This document shows positions 1 to 8,554 of a stretch of 64,000 bases of DNA, one piece after another. The stretch is from Aminipila butyrica. Lineage in GTDB: Bacteria; Bacillota; Clostridia; Peptostreptococcales; Anaerovoracaceae. Both the position numbers and the translations under genes were made by a program. The first letter of the stretch is position 1. Each line of letters starts with the position of its first letter. Where the stretch lies: assembly GCF_010669305.1 (NCBI RefSeq), contig NZ_CP048649.1, positions 2,046,001-2,110,000 of the forward strand. The letters run 5' to 3'. Under the pieces are notes generated by a model. The model saw only the letters and a program-made list of their open reading frames with translations, made no database searches and was not told the DNA's origin.

Positions 1-979
1 TGGGAAACATAAAGGAAATGACGTTAGTAAAGCCAATAAGTCCACACAGAAAGCCAAGCCAAGCGATAATAACTATTTTTAGTTTCCGGTGCTTCTGTGT
101 TTTCATTTTGGTAGTAAACCCATAGTAATTGCTGGTGGCGGAAGCGTAGATGGCAAAAATCAATACACCCGTGTAAACCAGATTGACGCCTTTGGAAATC
201 TTGGCGGAATAGGCCAACATAGGCATATCCATCGCCTGAGAAAATCCCATATCTGTAAAAAGCGCCTTTCCTAGCACAAAGGCTAAAAGTCCCAGAAACA
301 CTGCCCCCAAAGCGGTACCCAGCAGGGCGTGCTTACGGCTTTTGGCATTTACCGAAGCAGTCGCTACAATAGGTACCAGCGCCAACACATTATAGGAAAT
401 ATATTGCATCGCTGATACGAACCAGTTTGGCGTCAGCGGGCTGATAACCAATTCAGCCTGTTCTTCTCCTTGGGGTAAATCCATAAAGATGACCATCAAG
501 CATACTGACACCACCACAACCACCAAAACCGGCATAATAAAGCGAAAAACCTTGGCTACCCGCTCAAAGCCGCCGATAACCGTCAGGATGACCAGACAGA
601 TGATGACTGCTCCCCCCAGAATGCGGCTCTGCCCCAGCTGCTGATGGAAGAGGGCACCGCCCGCCGAAGACATGGTAATCAGCACCGTAAACAACATCAG
701 CGCCATAAAATATCCTACAAATTCCACCAGCTTTTCATTGTTGCCCGGAACGATTACCTTACCCATATCGTTGGTATTCAACGTCCTGGCGATGTGACTG
801 GTCATCAGACCAATCGTCAGGAAGAGGGCACCGATGACAAAGATGCCGATGTAACCCTTTTCTTCAAAAACGCAGAAGAACTGCCATATTTCTCGGCCCG
901 ATGCAAATCCTGCCCCCATAATAGTGCCGACGTACATCAGGGCTACACTTAAAATTCCCAGCTTATGATTCTCTTCCAT
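1..979 (-). CDS. YkvI-like integral membrane protein (partial, runs off left edge)
   Basis: The minus-strand frame starts at an ATG and stays open for about 326 codons to the window edge, so the C-terminus is missing. The product begins MEENHKLGILSVALMYVGTI and continues GAGFASGREIWQFF, an opening I associate with the YkvI family of uncharacterised permease-like membrane proteins. Roughly nine long hydrophobic segments are visible, consistent with a polytopic inner-membrane transporter. Its start overlaps the 3' end of the upstream rarD-like gene by 17 bases, so the two are probably cotranscribed and translationally coupled. The substrate is unknown. Family assignment rests on recalled sequence character only. 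Confidence 0.72.
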   Translation of the reverse strand, partial: MEENHKLGILSVALMYVGTIMGAGFASGREIWQFFCVFEEKGYIGIFVIGALFLTIGLMTSHIARTLNTNDMGKVIVPGNNEKLVEFVGYFMALMLFTVLITMSSAGGALFHQQLGQSRILGGAVIICLVILTVIGGFERVAKVFRFIMPVLVVVVVSVCLMVIFMDLPQGEEQAELVISPLTPNWFVSAMQYISYNVLALVPIVATASVNAKSRKHALLGTALGAVFLGLLAFVLGKALFTDMGFSQAMDMPMLAYSAKISKGVNLVYTGVLIFAIYASATSNYYGFTTKMKTQKHRKLKIVIIAWLGFLCGLIGFTNVISFMFP

Positions 980-1868
980 GTTTCGACTCCTTTATTTCAC
1001 CGTAGGTAAAGAAGGCCAAACCAATCCAGATGATGGCGAAGGCCGAAAATTGAATTTGATCAAAGGGCTCCTGAAAGAGGAAAATGCCGATGACCAGGGA
1101 GATGGAGGGAGACAGATATTCTGTGATTCCCAGTGATACCATGGAAATCCGGTTGGCTGCCATCGCAAACAGCGCTAGGGGCATGGCTGTGACGATGCCC
1201 ACAAAGGCCAACATACCCAACTGATAAGGTTCTGCAACACTAAAAGCCCCTTTGTTGTTCATTTCAGCGTAGATGATGAGTACGAAGGCTAGAGGCGTTA
1301 AAAATATCGTCTCATAAAAAAGAGCGATCAGGGCTTCCATTTGGTATCGCTTCTTGATAGCGGCATAGGTGGCAAAGGTTAGCGCCAAGCTCAAAGCAAT
1401 AGCTGGCATCTCTTTAAAATGCAGGAGAATAACCGCTACCCCTGCCAAAGCAAAGCAGAGTGCAATCAATTTATATCGATCCACCTTTTCTTTGAACAGC
1501 ACCATACCAAAAACGCAGACCATCAAAGGCTCAATATAATAACCAATACAGGTCTGTATGACATAATTGGCATTGACTGCCCATATGTATATGCTCCAAT
1601 TAGCAGAAATCAATATCCCTGCCAGAATTAGCATCGGCAGCATCTTTTTATTTTTCAAGGGGGCTAACAGCTTTTCCCGCCCGTACATTTTATAGGCGGC
1701 TAAAAAAGTGGTCAACCCGACAAAAAATATTCGGTAATAGATGATGACCATGGAGTCGATGGGCTTCAACGCCTTCCAGTAAATCGGCAAGAATCCCCAT
1801 AAGATAGCACAGCCCAGTGCACAACTCATACCAATCTTGTATTTTTTCTTTTCATCTTGTATGTCCAT
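963..1868 (-). CDS. rarD: RarD-type EamA-family transporter
   Basis: This 301-residue polytopic protein has about ten membrane segments. The N-terminal pattern CAILWGFLPIYWKALKPID is typical of RarD proteins, the drug/metabolite transporter (DMT/EamA) branch first named for chloramphenicol sensitivity. Length matches the family (about 295-300). The duplicated EamA architecture is visible as two sets of five hydrophobic helices. An AAGGAA ribosome-binding site lies about ten bases before the ATG. It sits directly upstream of the YkvI-like gene with overlapping ends, suggesting a two-gene transport operon. The true substrate of RarD proteins is not established. Confidence 0.85.
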   Translation of the reverse strand: MDIQDEKKKYKIGMSCALGCAILWGFLPIYWKALKPIDSMVIIYYRIFFVGLTTFLAAYKMYGREKLLAPLKNKKMLPMLILAGILISANWSIYIWAVNANYVIQTCIGYYIEPLMVCVFGMVLFKEKVDRYKLIALCFALAGVAVILLHFKEMPAIALSLALTFATYAAIKKRYQMEALIALFYETIFLTPLAFVLIIYAEMNNKGAFSVAEPYQLGMLAFVGIVTAMPLALFAMAANRISMVSLGITEYLSPSISLVIGIFLFQEPFDQIQFSAFAIIWIGLAFFTYGEIKESKHGRES

Positions 1869-1964
1869 TTTAGTTCCGTTCCTTTTTTCTACTTTTTGGT
1901 GAGATATTCACGCTTTTCCATTCTATCATCAACAGTCTGCTTTTACAATTCTTCATTCCACAAA

Positions 1965-1990
1965 AAAACAGGGCCATTCAACCCTGTTTT
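1965..1990 (-). terminator. Rho-independent terminator after the Cys-rich mini-protein gene
   Basis: A perfect 9-bp stem (AAAACAGGG / CCCTGTTTT) encloses an 8-base loop. On the minus strand it is followed by a run of T residues. It lies between the Cys-rich gene and rarD, so it should end the former and separate the two units. Confidence 0.8.
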
Positions 1991-2069
1991 CTGCTTATGT
2001 GACAGCCTGGGCTATTCTATCCAAAGGGATTTTCTCATCAGCCTTTAGCATAGGCCTCCGTTCCCCTGA

Positions 2070-2276
2070 CTAAAATAGTCCGCCGAACAGTCCGCCGCCT
2101 TTACCGTTATTGTTGCAGAACAGTAAGTAGAGCACCACCAAAATCAGGATGATGTGCCCAGAGCCGCCGCAGTCGTTATTGTTGCAGCAACACTCATCAA
2201 AACACTTGTCTTCACACCGGTCTCTGCAGTTGCAGTCCTTGAAACAATCCTTTTCACAAAAATTCCCGTCGCCCAT
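2070..2276 (-). CDS. small cysteine-rich protein with C-terminal hydrophobic helix
   Basis: A 68-residue protein with a strong GGAGGTG ribosome-binding site four bases before the ATG. The first half is very rich in Cys, Asp, Lys and Asn. I count about ten Cys within residues 7-36, including a CCC triplet. This is followed by one hydrophobic segment (GHIILILVVLYLLF) and a Gly-rich end (GKGGGLFGGLF). The hydrophobic-plus-Gly tail recalls the tiny YjcZ-type sporulation proteins, and Cys clusters are common in spore coat proteins. Neither link is proven. A membrane-anchored metal- or disulfide-rich peptide is the most that can be read directly. No function is assigned. Confidence 0.65.
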   Translation of the reverse strand: MGDGNFCEKDCFKDCNCRDRCEDKCFDECCCNNNDCGGSGHIILILVVLYLLFCNNNGKGGGLFGGLF

Positions 2277-2339
2277 AATGCACCTCCATATGTATGATAA
2301 TGTTATTAATCATCATATGCAGGCCAGCTGAAATGTGTG

Positions 2340-2975
2340 CTAAAAGTCGTATTCATCCTGGTCTAGGCCGCTTCTGTACTGGGACTGAGGATCTGCTTCC
2401 AAATCTTCTTCGATATAACCCTCTTCTTCTTCTTCCTCTGGAAGGACTTCACTGAAAGGCACTACGTACTCCTCCAGTTGATAATCTAATCCCTCGTCAA
2501 AGCCATAAGCGTATTCCTCTTCGTGAAGTTTCTCCACCCGGGACAGAACCAATGCCTCAAAGAAAGTCGCATCCTTCAATGCCCCATCCTTCTTGCGAGC
2601 ACACTGAATACGACTGTCCCGGACGTACCAGTTCCGAAACCGGTCTAATTCCTCAATGAAACCCACCAGCGTCCGCATGGCCTCGTCATCTTCTTCGGAG
2701 CTGATGAGCTTTAGCATCCCCCGCAGGGAAAGGCTGACATTTTTTAAAAAGGTAAAAGCCTCTGTACCGTCATCTGGCAGCCCTTCCGAAACCTCATCAA
2801 AATAATTTTCTATGAGGTCAGCCAGCACGCCTTTGTCCACCTTGGACATCAACTCAAACAGCGCATCATAGGAAAGATGCCCGTCCCACTCCATCAAATC
2901 AGCAAAATGTTCAAAATACTGAAATTCCTCTGGACTTTCGATGTCCAGTAATTCTAATAATTCGTTGTAACTCAC
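2340..2975 (-). CDS. acidic hypothetical protein
   Basis: This 211-residue soluble protein starts at GTG, with a purine-rich GGAACCGGA just upstream. It is strongly acidic: the C-terminal third contains a run of Glu (PEEEEEEGYIEEDLEAD) and ends DQDEYDF. No signal peptide or membrane segment is visible. The N-terminal 120 residues look helical. I do not recognise a family. It is preceded by the pepF promoter region, transcribed divergently, and followed by the Cys-rich gene on the same strand. Codon use resembles its neighbours, so it is probably a resident gene rather than a recent import. Confidence 0.7.
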   Translation of the reverse strand: MSYNELLELLDIESPEEFQYFEHFADLMEWDGHLSYDALFELMSKVDKGVLADLIENYFDEVSEGLPDDGTEAFTFLKNVSLSLRGMLKLISSEEDDEAMRTLVGFIEELDRFRNWYVRDSRIQCARKKDGALKDATFFEALVLSRVEKLHEEEYAYGFDEGLDYQLEEYVVPFSEVLPEEEEEEGYIEEDLEADPQSQYRSGLDQDEYDF

Positions 2976-3039
2976 TCCGGTTCCCTCACTTTAATGTTTA
3001 AAAAAATACATTTAGATTCATACTTATGGTATGGTATTG

Positions 3040-3048
3040 TGGTATAAT
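3040..3048 (+). promoter_or_regulatory. extended -10 promoter for pepF-nadK-rluA
   Basis: The sequence TGGTATAAT is a perfect extended -10 element about 200 bases before pepF. No good -35 (TTGACA-like) is seen 17 bases upstream, as expected for extended -10 promoters. The divergent upstream gene leaves this as the only clear promoter for the three-gene plus-strand run. Confidence 0.6.
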
Positions 3049-3137
3049 GATTCCAGTTATTAATATACGGCTTCCCATTTTTGCCCAAAATTTTGAAGAC
3101 GCTTTATGGCAAAATAGCAGCGAAGCAAACAAATTTT

Positions 3138-3228
3138 ATGGAGGTGCCGTTATGTAATACATATTATATTAAACAATTATAAGGGATATGTAAATAGAAA
3201 CTGCATTTATTTATGCTTGCAGTTTTTA
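3138..3228 (+). promoter_or_regulatory. pepF leader with start-stop mini-ORF and hairpin
   Basis: A good ribosome-binding site (GGAGGTG) precedes an ATG immediately followed by TAA. An overlapping ATG three bases before the GGAGG core would encode a peptide of about 14 residues. About 40 bases downstream, an 8-bp hairpin (AAACTGCA / TGCAGTTT) is followed by a short T run, resembling an intrinsic terminator or attenuator. Regulation of pepF by this leader is inference. Confidence 0.4.
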
Positions 3229-3256
3229 TAGATATATTATAAATATGGAGGTTCAA

Positions 3257-5056
3257 ATGAGCGATAAAAAAACAAAGACAAGAGATCAAATCGACAGAAA
3301 ATATAAGTGGAACATTGAAAGCATGTATCCCAATGAAGCCGACTGGGACAAAGACTACAACGCGGTCATGCAGATGTCCGACGAATACGCCAAGTATTCC
3401 GGTCGGCTGGGTGAAAGTGCTGGCATACTGCTGGAAGCCTTCCAGGAAAAGGATAAAATTTGGCAGGTGGCGGAAAAAGTATATGTATACGCCCGCATGA
3501 AGCGCGATGAAGACAATCGAGTGACGAAATATCAGGCCCTTGCCGACAAGTGCCACGCTTTGCTGGCCAAGGCCTCTTCTTCCATGTCCTTTTTCACTCC
3601 TGAAATCTTGGAACTACCAGAAGAAAAGCTTTTGGGATTCATCCAAGAAGAGCCAGAATTGAAGATTTACGAATACCTGGTTCTGGATATTCTTCGGGAG
3701 AAGGCTCATGTGCTCTCAAAAGCAGAAGAGAATATTTTGGCTCAGATGAGTGAAGTAACCTCTGCTACCAACGATATTTTTACCATGCTAAATAATGCAG
3801 ACATCAAGTTTGGTACTATCGCCGACCAAGATGGCGATGAAGTGGAAGTAACTCACGGCAGATATATCAACTTCCTGGAATCTTACGACAGAAGAGTCCG
3901 CAAGGATGCCTTTGATCGCATGTATGATGCTTACAAAAAGCAGATTAATACCATTGCCACTACCTACAACTACAATACCAAGACCGATGTCATCAGCGCC
4001 AGAATCCGCCGATACGATTCTACTCTAGCATCGGCCCTGTCCAGCGACAACATCCAAAAAGAGGTCTATCACAATCTAATTGACGTGGTGAATAAGAACC
4101 TGCCCACCATGCATCGCTACACAGAGCTGCGGAAAAAGCTTCTGGGCGTTGAACAGCTAAACATGTGGGATGTCTACGTACCTCTTATCGAAATACCGGA
4201 AAAGGCTGTTTCTTATGAAGAGGCCCTGGACATCATGCGGGAAGGGCTGTCACCTTTAGGTCCAGACTACTTGGCCCGAATGAACAAAGGAATCCAGGAG
4301 GGCTGGATCGATGTCTACGAAAATGAAGGCAAAACCAGTGGTGCTTACAGCTTTGGCAGCTACGACAGCATGCCTTTTATCCTGCTGAATTACTCGGAGC
4401 GGCTGAAGGATGTCTTCACCATCGTTCATGAGATGGGTCATTCTATGCACTCGGCCTATACCCGGGAAACTCAGCCGTTTATTTACGGCGGACACTCTAT
4501 CTTTACCGCAGAAGTGGCATCCACAGTAAATGAATCCCTGCTGATGCAGCACCTGCTGCAAAAGGAAACGGACATCAATATGCGGAAATACCTGCTGAAC
4601 CTCCACATCGAAGAATTCCGCACCACCTTGTTCCGGCAGACCATGTTCGCTGAATTTGAACTGCTGACCCATGAAGCCGTGGAACGTGGTGATGTGCTCA
4701 CCGCCGAATGGCTGTGCGATCAGTACGAAGCGCTTAACAAGAAGTATTTTGGAGAAGCCATGGGCGATGATGAGTATATTCGCTACGAATGGGCCAGAAT
4801 CCCTCACTTCTATAACGCTTTTTACGTGTATAAGTACGCTACGGGATATTCGGCCGCCACAGCTATTTCCAACAAAATTCTTCATGAAGGAAAGACAGCG
4901 GTACACAACTACATTGAATTCTTGAAGACTGGCGAATCAAACTACCCGATTGAACTGCTGAAGATTGCCGGAGTGGATATGAGTACACCAGAACCAATCG
5001 AACTGGCTATGAAGACTTTTAAAGAATTAGTGGATGAATTTGAAAGCTTGGTATAG
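3257..5056 (+). CDS. pepF: oligoendopeptidase F (M3 zinc metallopeptidase)
   Basis: This cytosolic M3B oligopeptidase hydrolyses short peptides, probably in peptide recycling. The 599-residue length fits PepF. The zinc site HEMGH lies at about residues 391-395, and the third ligand Glu at about residue 419 in FTAEVASTVNE. The start chosen is the ATG at 3257 (MSDKK), because the in-frame ATG 12 bases earlier overlaps the GGAGG ribosome-binding site and would be unusable with it. The NAD kinase gene follows after two bases, so both are probably one transcript. The C-terminal YATGYSAA region also matches the family. No anomalies are seen. Confidence 0.95.
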   Translation: MSDKKTKTRDQIDRKYKWNIESMYPNEADWDKDYNAVMQMSDEYAKYSGRLGESAGILLEAFQEKDKIWQVAEKVYVYARMKRDEDNRVTKYQALADKCHALLAKASSSMSFFTPEILELPEEKLLGFIQEEPELKIYEYLVLDILREKAHVLSKAEENILAQMSEVTSATNDIFTMLNNADIKFGTIADQDGDEVEVTHGRYINFLESYDRRVRKDAFDRMYDAYKKQINTIATTYNYNTKTDVISARIRRYDSTLASALSSDNIQKEVYHNLIDVVNKNLPTMHRYTELRKKLLGVEQLNMWDVYVPLIEIPEKAVSYEEALDIMREGLSPLGPDYLARMNKGIQEGWIDVYENEGKTSGAYSFGSYDSMPFILLNYSERLKDVFTIVHEMGHSMHSAYTRETQPFIYGGHSIFTAEVASTVNESLLMQHLLQKETDINMRKYLLNLHIEEFRTTLFRQTMFAEFELLTHEAVERGDVLTAEWLCDQYEALNKKYFGEAMGDDEYIRYEWARIPHFYNAFYVYKYATGYSAATAISNKILHEGKTAVHNYIEFLKTGESNYPIELLKIAGVDMSTPEPIELAMKTFKELVDEFESLV

Positions 5057-5058
5057 AT

Positions 5059-5865
5059 ATGAAAAACCGTGTCATCACCATACACACCAACGATACACCC
5101 GCCTCTCTGAAAACGAAGAAGCTTTTAGCTAAAAAGTTAGAGGTCAGCGGTTTTATAGTCTCTGAGTCCCTGGAGGGGGACTCAGAGCTAATTGTCTGTA
5201 TCGGCGGTGACGGGGCCTTTTTAGAGGGAATACATAAGTTTGATTTTCCGGAAATTCCTTTCATTGGCATCAATACAGGCCATCTGGGTTTCTTCCAAGA
5301 AATCAATCCGAATCAGCTGGCCGACTTTATTTTTCACTATAAGACAGGAAAGTACCGTCTGCAAACCTATTCTACCGTAAAGGCGATTGTCACCACGAAA
5401 GACAACCAGTGTTTTGAACACACTGGTCTCAACGAAATTGTCATCCGTGGAGAACTGTGCCGCTCCGTCCACCTGAACATTTCCATCGGCGGAAGCTTCA
5501 TTGAGCGGTTCAGCGGCGATGGCATCCTGGTGTCCACTCCGGCAGGCAGCACCTCCTACAATTATTCCTTGGGAGGCGCCATTGTAGATCCCCGGCTAAA
5601 GCTCATGCAGCTTACGCCGATTGCCCCCATGAACACCACAGCCTACCGCTCCTTTACCTCCAGCATCCTGCTGCCTTCGGACTTGTCCCTGGGCATCATA
5701 CCAGACTACGAAACCAAGCATGGCATCAAGATAACCACCGATCATTTGGAATATACCTACAACGATATCGACCATATCACCGTAGAATTTTCCCACAAGA
5801 TTGTCAACCTGCTGCGCTTTGAGACCTATGACTTCTGGACGAAGGTAAAGAGTAAATTTTTATAA
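5059..5865 (+). CDS. nadK: NAD kinase
   Basis: This enzyme phosphorylates NAD to NADP with ATP or polyphosphate. The 268-residue protein carries the GGDG nucleotide-binding motif at residues 49-52 (VCIGGDGAFL), the GINTGHLGFF segment, and the conserved GDGILVSTPAGSTSYNYSLG block that forms the substrate site. Length matches the short bacterial NadK (PpnK) class. It begins two bases after the pepF stop with no strong ribosome-binding site of its own, so translation is probably coupled to pepF. An RluA-type gene follows 40 bases later on the same strand. Confidence 0.95.
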   Translation: MKNRVITIHTNDTPASLKTKKLLAKKLEVSGFIVSESLEGDSELIVCIGGDGAFLEGIHKFDFPEIPFIGINTGHLGFFQEINPNQLADFIFHYKTGKYRLQTYSTVKAIVTTKDNQCFEHTGLNEIVIRGELCRSVHLNISIGGSFIERFSGDGILVSTPAGSTSYNYSLGGAIVDPRLKLMQLTPIAPMNTTAYRSFTSSILLPSDLSLGIIPDYETKHGIKITTDHLEYTYNDIDHITVEFSHKIVNLLRFETYDFWTKVKSKFL

Positions 5866-5905
5866 AAAATAATCGAGCATATATACAAGTTAAAAAAGAG
5901 GTACT

Positions 5906-6817
5906 ATGAGCAGCACAAACAAATTTGAATATATCGTCAAGGAAGAGGATGCCGGCACGCCCTATAAAACATTAGTCCGCAGCCGCTTTACGTTTTCCAG
6001 CCGTCTGATGACAAAATTAAAGCAAAATGACCTGGTATTTATCAACGGCCAATCCGTCAAAATGTATCTTCCCGCCAGTCCGGGAGACGTGATTACCGTA
6101 ATGCTCCCCCAAGAGCAGAGCAGTTTCATACCAGAGCCCATTCCCGTCTGCCCGGTCTTTGAAGACAGCGACCTGCTGATTCTGAACAAGCAGCCGGGTT
6201 ATGTGGTACATCCGACCAAAGGACACCCTCTGCACACCATGGCTAACGGCATCGCCCAATACATGTTGGACACCCATCAGAGTTTTAAAATCCGCTTTAT
6301 CAACCGACTGGATATGAACACCTCCGGCCTGCTGGTGGTGGCGAAGAACTCCCATAGCCAGGATGACTTCACCAAACAGATGAAAGCCAATCAAGTAACG
6401 AAGCGATATGTGGCCATCGTCAGAGGCCTGGTCAAAGAGGATACAGGCACCATTGACGCTCCTCTGGGTCGTCCTGATCCAGAACGAGTGGCACGAGGGG
6501 TTGTGGAAGGTGGTCAGCCTTCTGTCACCCACTATAAGGTGCTGGAACGCTACGAGCCGGGCTACACGCTGGTGGAGCTGTTGCTGGAAACCGGCCGAAC
6601 CCATCAGATACGGGTACATATGTCTCACATAGGACATCCCGTACTGGGCGATGAACTTTACGGCGGTGAAAATCCCTGGCTTATAGAACGTCAGGCCCTT
6701 CATGCCCGTTTTCTCGCCTTCCGCCACCCGGTTACCAGACAACCGATGGAGGTGGAAGCCCCTTTGCCGCCTGACATGCAGGCAGTACTAGACAAGCTGA
6801 AAGAGGCAGTGCGTTAA
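5906..6817 (+). CDS. RluA-family pseudouridine synthase
   Basis: This enzyme isomerises uridine to pseudouridine in RNA, most likely 23S rRNA or tRNA. Residues 1-85 form an S4-like N-terminal region. The catalytic domain contains INRLDMNTSGLLVVAK with the catalytic Asp at about residue 136. Most family members read HRLD here, so the His-to-Asn change is slightly unusual. The later ETGRTHQIRVHM and GHPVLGDELYGG segments are also typical. The 303-residue length fits the RluD/YjbO-like branch. Which uridine is modified cannot be told from sequence. The gene is last in the pepF-nadK run and is followed by a terminator. Confidence 0.9.
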   Translation: MSSTNKFEYIVKEEDAGTPYKTLVRSRFTFSSRLMTKLKQNDLVFINGQSVKMYLPASPGDVITVMLPQEQSSFIPEPIPVCPVFEDSDLLILNKQPGYVVHPTKGHPLHTMANGIAQYMLDTHQSFKIRFINRLDMNTSGLLVVAKNSHSQDDFTKQMKANQVTKRYVAIVRGLVKEDTGTIDAPLGRPDPERVARGVVEGGQPSVTHYKVLERYEPGYTLVELLLETGRTHQIRVHMSHIGHPVLGDELYGGENPWLIERQALHARFLAFRHPVTRQPMEVEAPLPPDMQAVLDKLKEAVR

Positions 6818-6870
6818 TTCTCGCTGAAGGCGAACCGCCCCACATCTGATAAGATTTTCTTTGCTCGGAT

Positions 6871-6946
6871 AAAAAAAAGAGGTGCTGCACACCTTGAACG
6901 CCCTTTCTTTGTGAAAGAGGCCTTTCAAGACTGCAACACCTTTTTT
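6871..6946 (+). terminator. long-stem terminator between convergent genes
   Basis: The arms AGGTGCTGCA and TGCAACACCT pair with one mismatch and enclose a secondary hairpin around GAAAG/CTTTC. The structure is flanked by A8 on the left and T6 on the right. It can act in both directions, ending the rluA-like gene and the convergent diguanylate cyclase gene. Confidence 0.8.
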
Positions 6947-6997
6947 ATATGTATTTCTATTTAATTAGTCAATAAAAGCAAGTACTTTTCCCAGTTC

Positions 6998-7837
6998 CTA
7001 CTGGCTGAACTGTAGCTTGTTTCGCTCTCTCTTCGCCAAATAAAGGAGCTTGTCCGCTTCATCAATCGTATTGCATCTGCTTCCACCGCAATAAAAGCCG
7101 CCAATGCTAACGGATAATGCGAGATTCGGATAGTCTTCAAAGGTGGCCTTGCATACAGCCATGCGAATCTGCTCCAACAAGTCTTCACAATCTTCCGGAG
7201 ATATATGGCGAAAAAGAATGAGCATTTCATCTCCCCCATAGCGGACAACGGAGTCCGTATTTCGTATATGAGCAAGAAAAATATCAGCTGCCCGGCGAAG
7301 AACAGCATCGCCTGTAGTATGACCAAAGGAGTCATTAATCGTCTTAAAATTATCTAAATCAATCATTGCCAGGCAGTCAATACCCGTCAGTCCGGCCATC
7401 TGTTCTTCATAATAACGCCGATTATAGGTGTTGGTCAACGGATCAATATAAAGCTTTTGATTAAAGTTCGATATGGTCTGTACGAATTCACTTTTTCCAT
7501 AGGCTCCAAACAGTGTGTCATCGGAAAACTTGGAGACCATCTCTAGAATATAAGGAGCCTGTTCCACTTCTACATACATAGATACCACATGATAGGCTTC
7601 ATCATCGATAAATTCAAATTTTGATAGCCGAGACTTGCTTATATAAGCCTTGGCAGAAATGCAATTTTCACAACGCATCTCTTTATTCCAAGTGGCATAA
7701 CAGCGGTGGTCGCTCTCTGAAATCTGACCAGCACCATTCATCACCAGCTCCTTTGTATCGGATACATTTACCAGGCGCACCACATCGAATACCTTTGAAA
7801 CCTCATTTACTAAATTATAAATCTCTTCTCTTGTCAT
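6998..7837 (-). CDS. diguanylate cyclase with Cys-containing N-terminal sensory region
   Basis: A GGDEF-domain protein predicted to make cyclic di-GMP from GTP. The catalytic motif at residues 201-205 reads GGDEM rather than GGDEF. The changed last position usually tolerates substitution, but activity is uncertain. An inhibitory-site RxxD (RNTD) sits five residues upstream, where allosteric c-di-GMP normally binds. The N-terminal 115 residues hold CYATWNKEMRCENC, a CxxC-containing segment that could bind metal or sense redox, in a PAS-like fold. No membrane helix is visible, so the protein is probably cytosolic. The gene is monocistronic and convergent with the rluA-like gene. Confidence 0.88.
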   Translation of the reverse strand: MTREEIYNLVNEVSKVFDVVRLVNVSDTKELVMNGAGQISESDHRCYATWNKEMRCENCISAKAYISKSRLSKFEFIDDEAYHVVSMYVEVEQAPYILEMVSKFSDDTLFGAYGKSEFVQTISNFNQKLYIDPLTNTYNRRYYEEQMAGLTGIDCLAMIDLDNFKTINDSFGHTTGDAVLRRAADIFLAHIRNTDSVVRYGGDEMLILFRHISPEDCEDLLEQIRMAVCKATFEDYPNLALSVSIGGFYCGGSRCNTIDEADKLLYLAKRERNKLQFSQ

Positions 7838-7952
7838 GTAATATCACCTGACTTTCCAAGTAGCTTCCGGGCTCTTTTTAAATAATTGTTAAAATAACAC
7901 ATTTTGATAGGTATCATTAAAAGATCCCCCGATTGTAAAAAATCTAATCAGC

Positions 7953-8321
7953 CTACTTAGAAAGCTTCTGCTCCACCAGCTGAATCCGATAACCATCCGG
8001 ATCCTCTACAAAAAAGAAACGAATGTGAGGGTTCGGTGCTATTGGCCCTTCTACGGAGTGGCCTTGTCCCTTAAGGGACTGTACCAGTTGATCCAATTCA
8101 TCCATTTCAAAACCTATGGAAACACCTCTGCCGAGTCCCTGCAGTTGCTTTTCTTTCTCCCATATGAGTTCCAGCTTTGGTTCATCCGCCTTACCCAGCA
8201 TAACAATCTGATGGTCGTCGCTTCCAAATCTAGACGCCACTTCAAATTTTAATGCTTCCGTATAAAACTGTATGCTTCTTTCTAAATTATTCACCTGAAA
8301 AGTGACCCAATTCCACTTCAT
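7953..8321 (-). CDS. VOC (glyoxalase/bleomycin-resistance fold) protein
   Basis: This 122-residue protein has the single-unit VOC fold. It opens WVTFQVNNLERSIQFYTEAL and closes with the FVEDPDGYRIQLVEQ strand typical of lactoylglutathione lyase-like proteins. VOC proteins bind a divalent metal through His/Glu pairs, and the exact set here is only partly conserved. Substrate and reaction cannot be assigned: glyoxalase, dioxygenase or drug-binding roles are all possible. It has its own promoter upstream and no cotranscribed neighbour. Confidence 0.85.
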   Translation of the reverse strand: MKWNWVTFQVNNLERSIQFYTEALKFEVASRFGSDDHQIVMLGKADEPKLELIWEKEKQLQGLGRGVSIGFEMDELDQLVQSLKGQGHSVEGPIAPNPHIRFFFVEDPDGYRIQLVEQKLSK

Positions 8322-8368
8322 CCTGTTCCTCCCTATTTATTTCACATAAGTTAATTTTATCCTTATCT

Positions 8369-8397
8369 ATTTTACCACATGGACTGCATTTCAACAA
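8369..8397 (-). promoter_or_regulatory. promoter of the VOC gene
   Basis: On the minus strand TTGTTG and TAAAAT are separated by exactly 17 bases, and the -10 is extended (TGGTAAAAT). It lies about 50 bases before the VOC start codon. Confidence 0.6.
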
Positions 8398-8435
8398 GAA
8401 CCAGGATGAACAATAAAGAGCAGAACAAGTCAAAA

Positions 8436-8501
8436 GCCGCAGGATCGGCTTGCTGGAAATCAGTAATCTGCTGATTCATGATCCAACTTTAACCCTGCGG
8501 C
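8436..8501 (-). terminator. terminator of the small collagen-like gene
   Basis: An 8-bp GC-rich stem (GCCGCAGG / CCTGCGGC) encloses a 50-base region with smaller internal pairings. On the minus strand it is followed by TTTT, fitting termination after the collagen-like gene that ends about 50 bases away. Confidence 0.6.
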
Positions 8502-8554
8502 ATTTGTATAATTTTTAAATTTTGTTTTTAAATGAAATTTCTGTCCTCGAAGTA

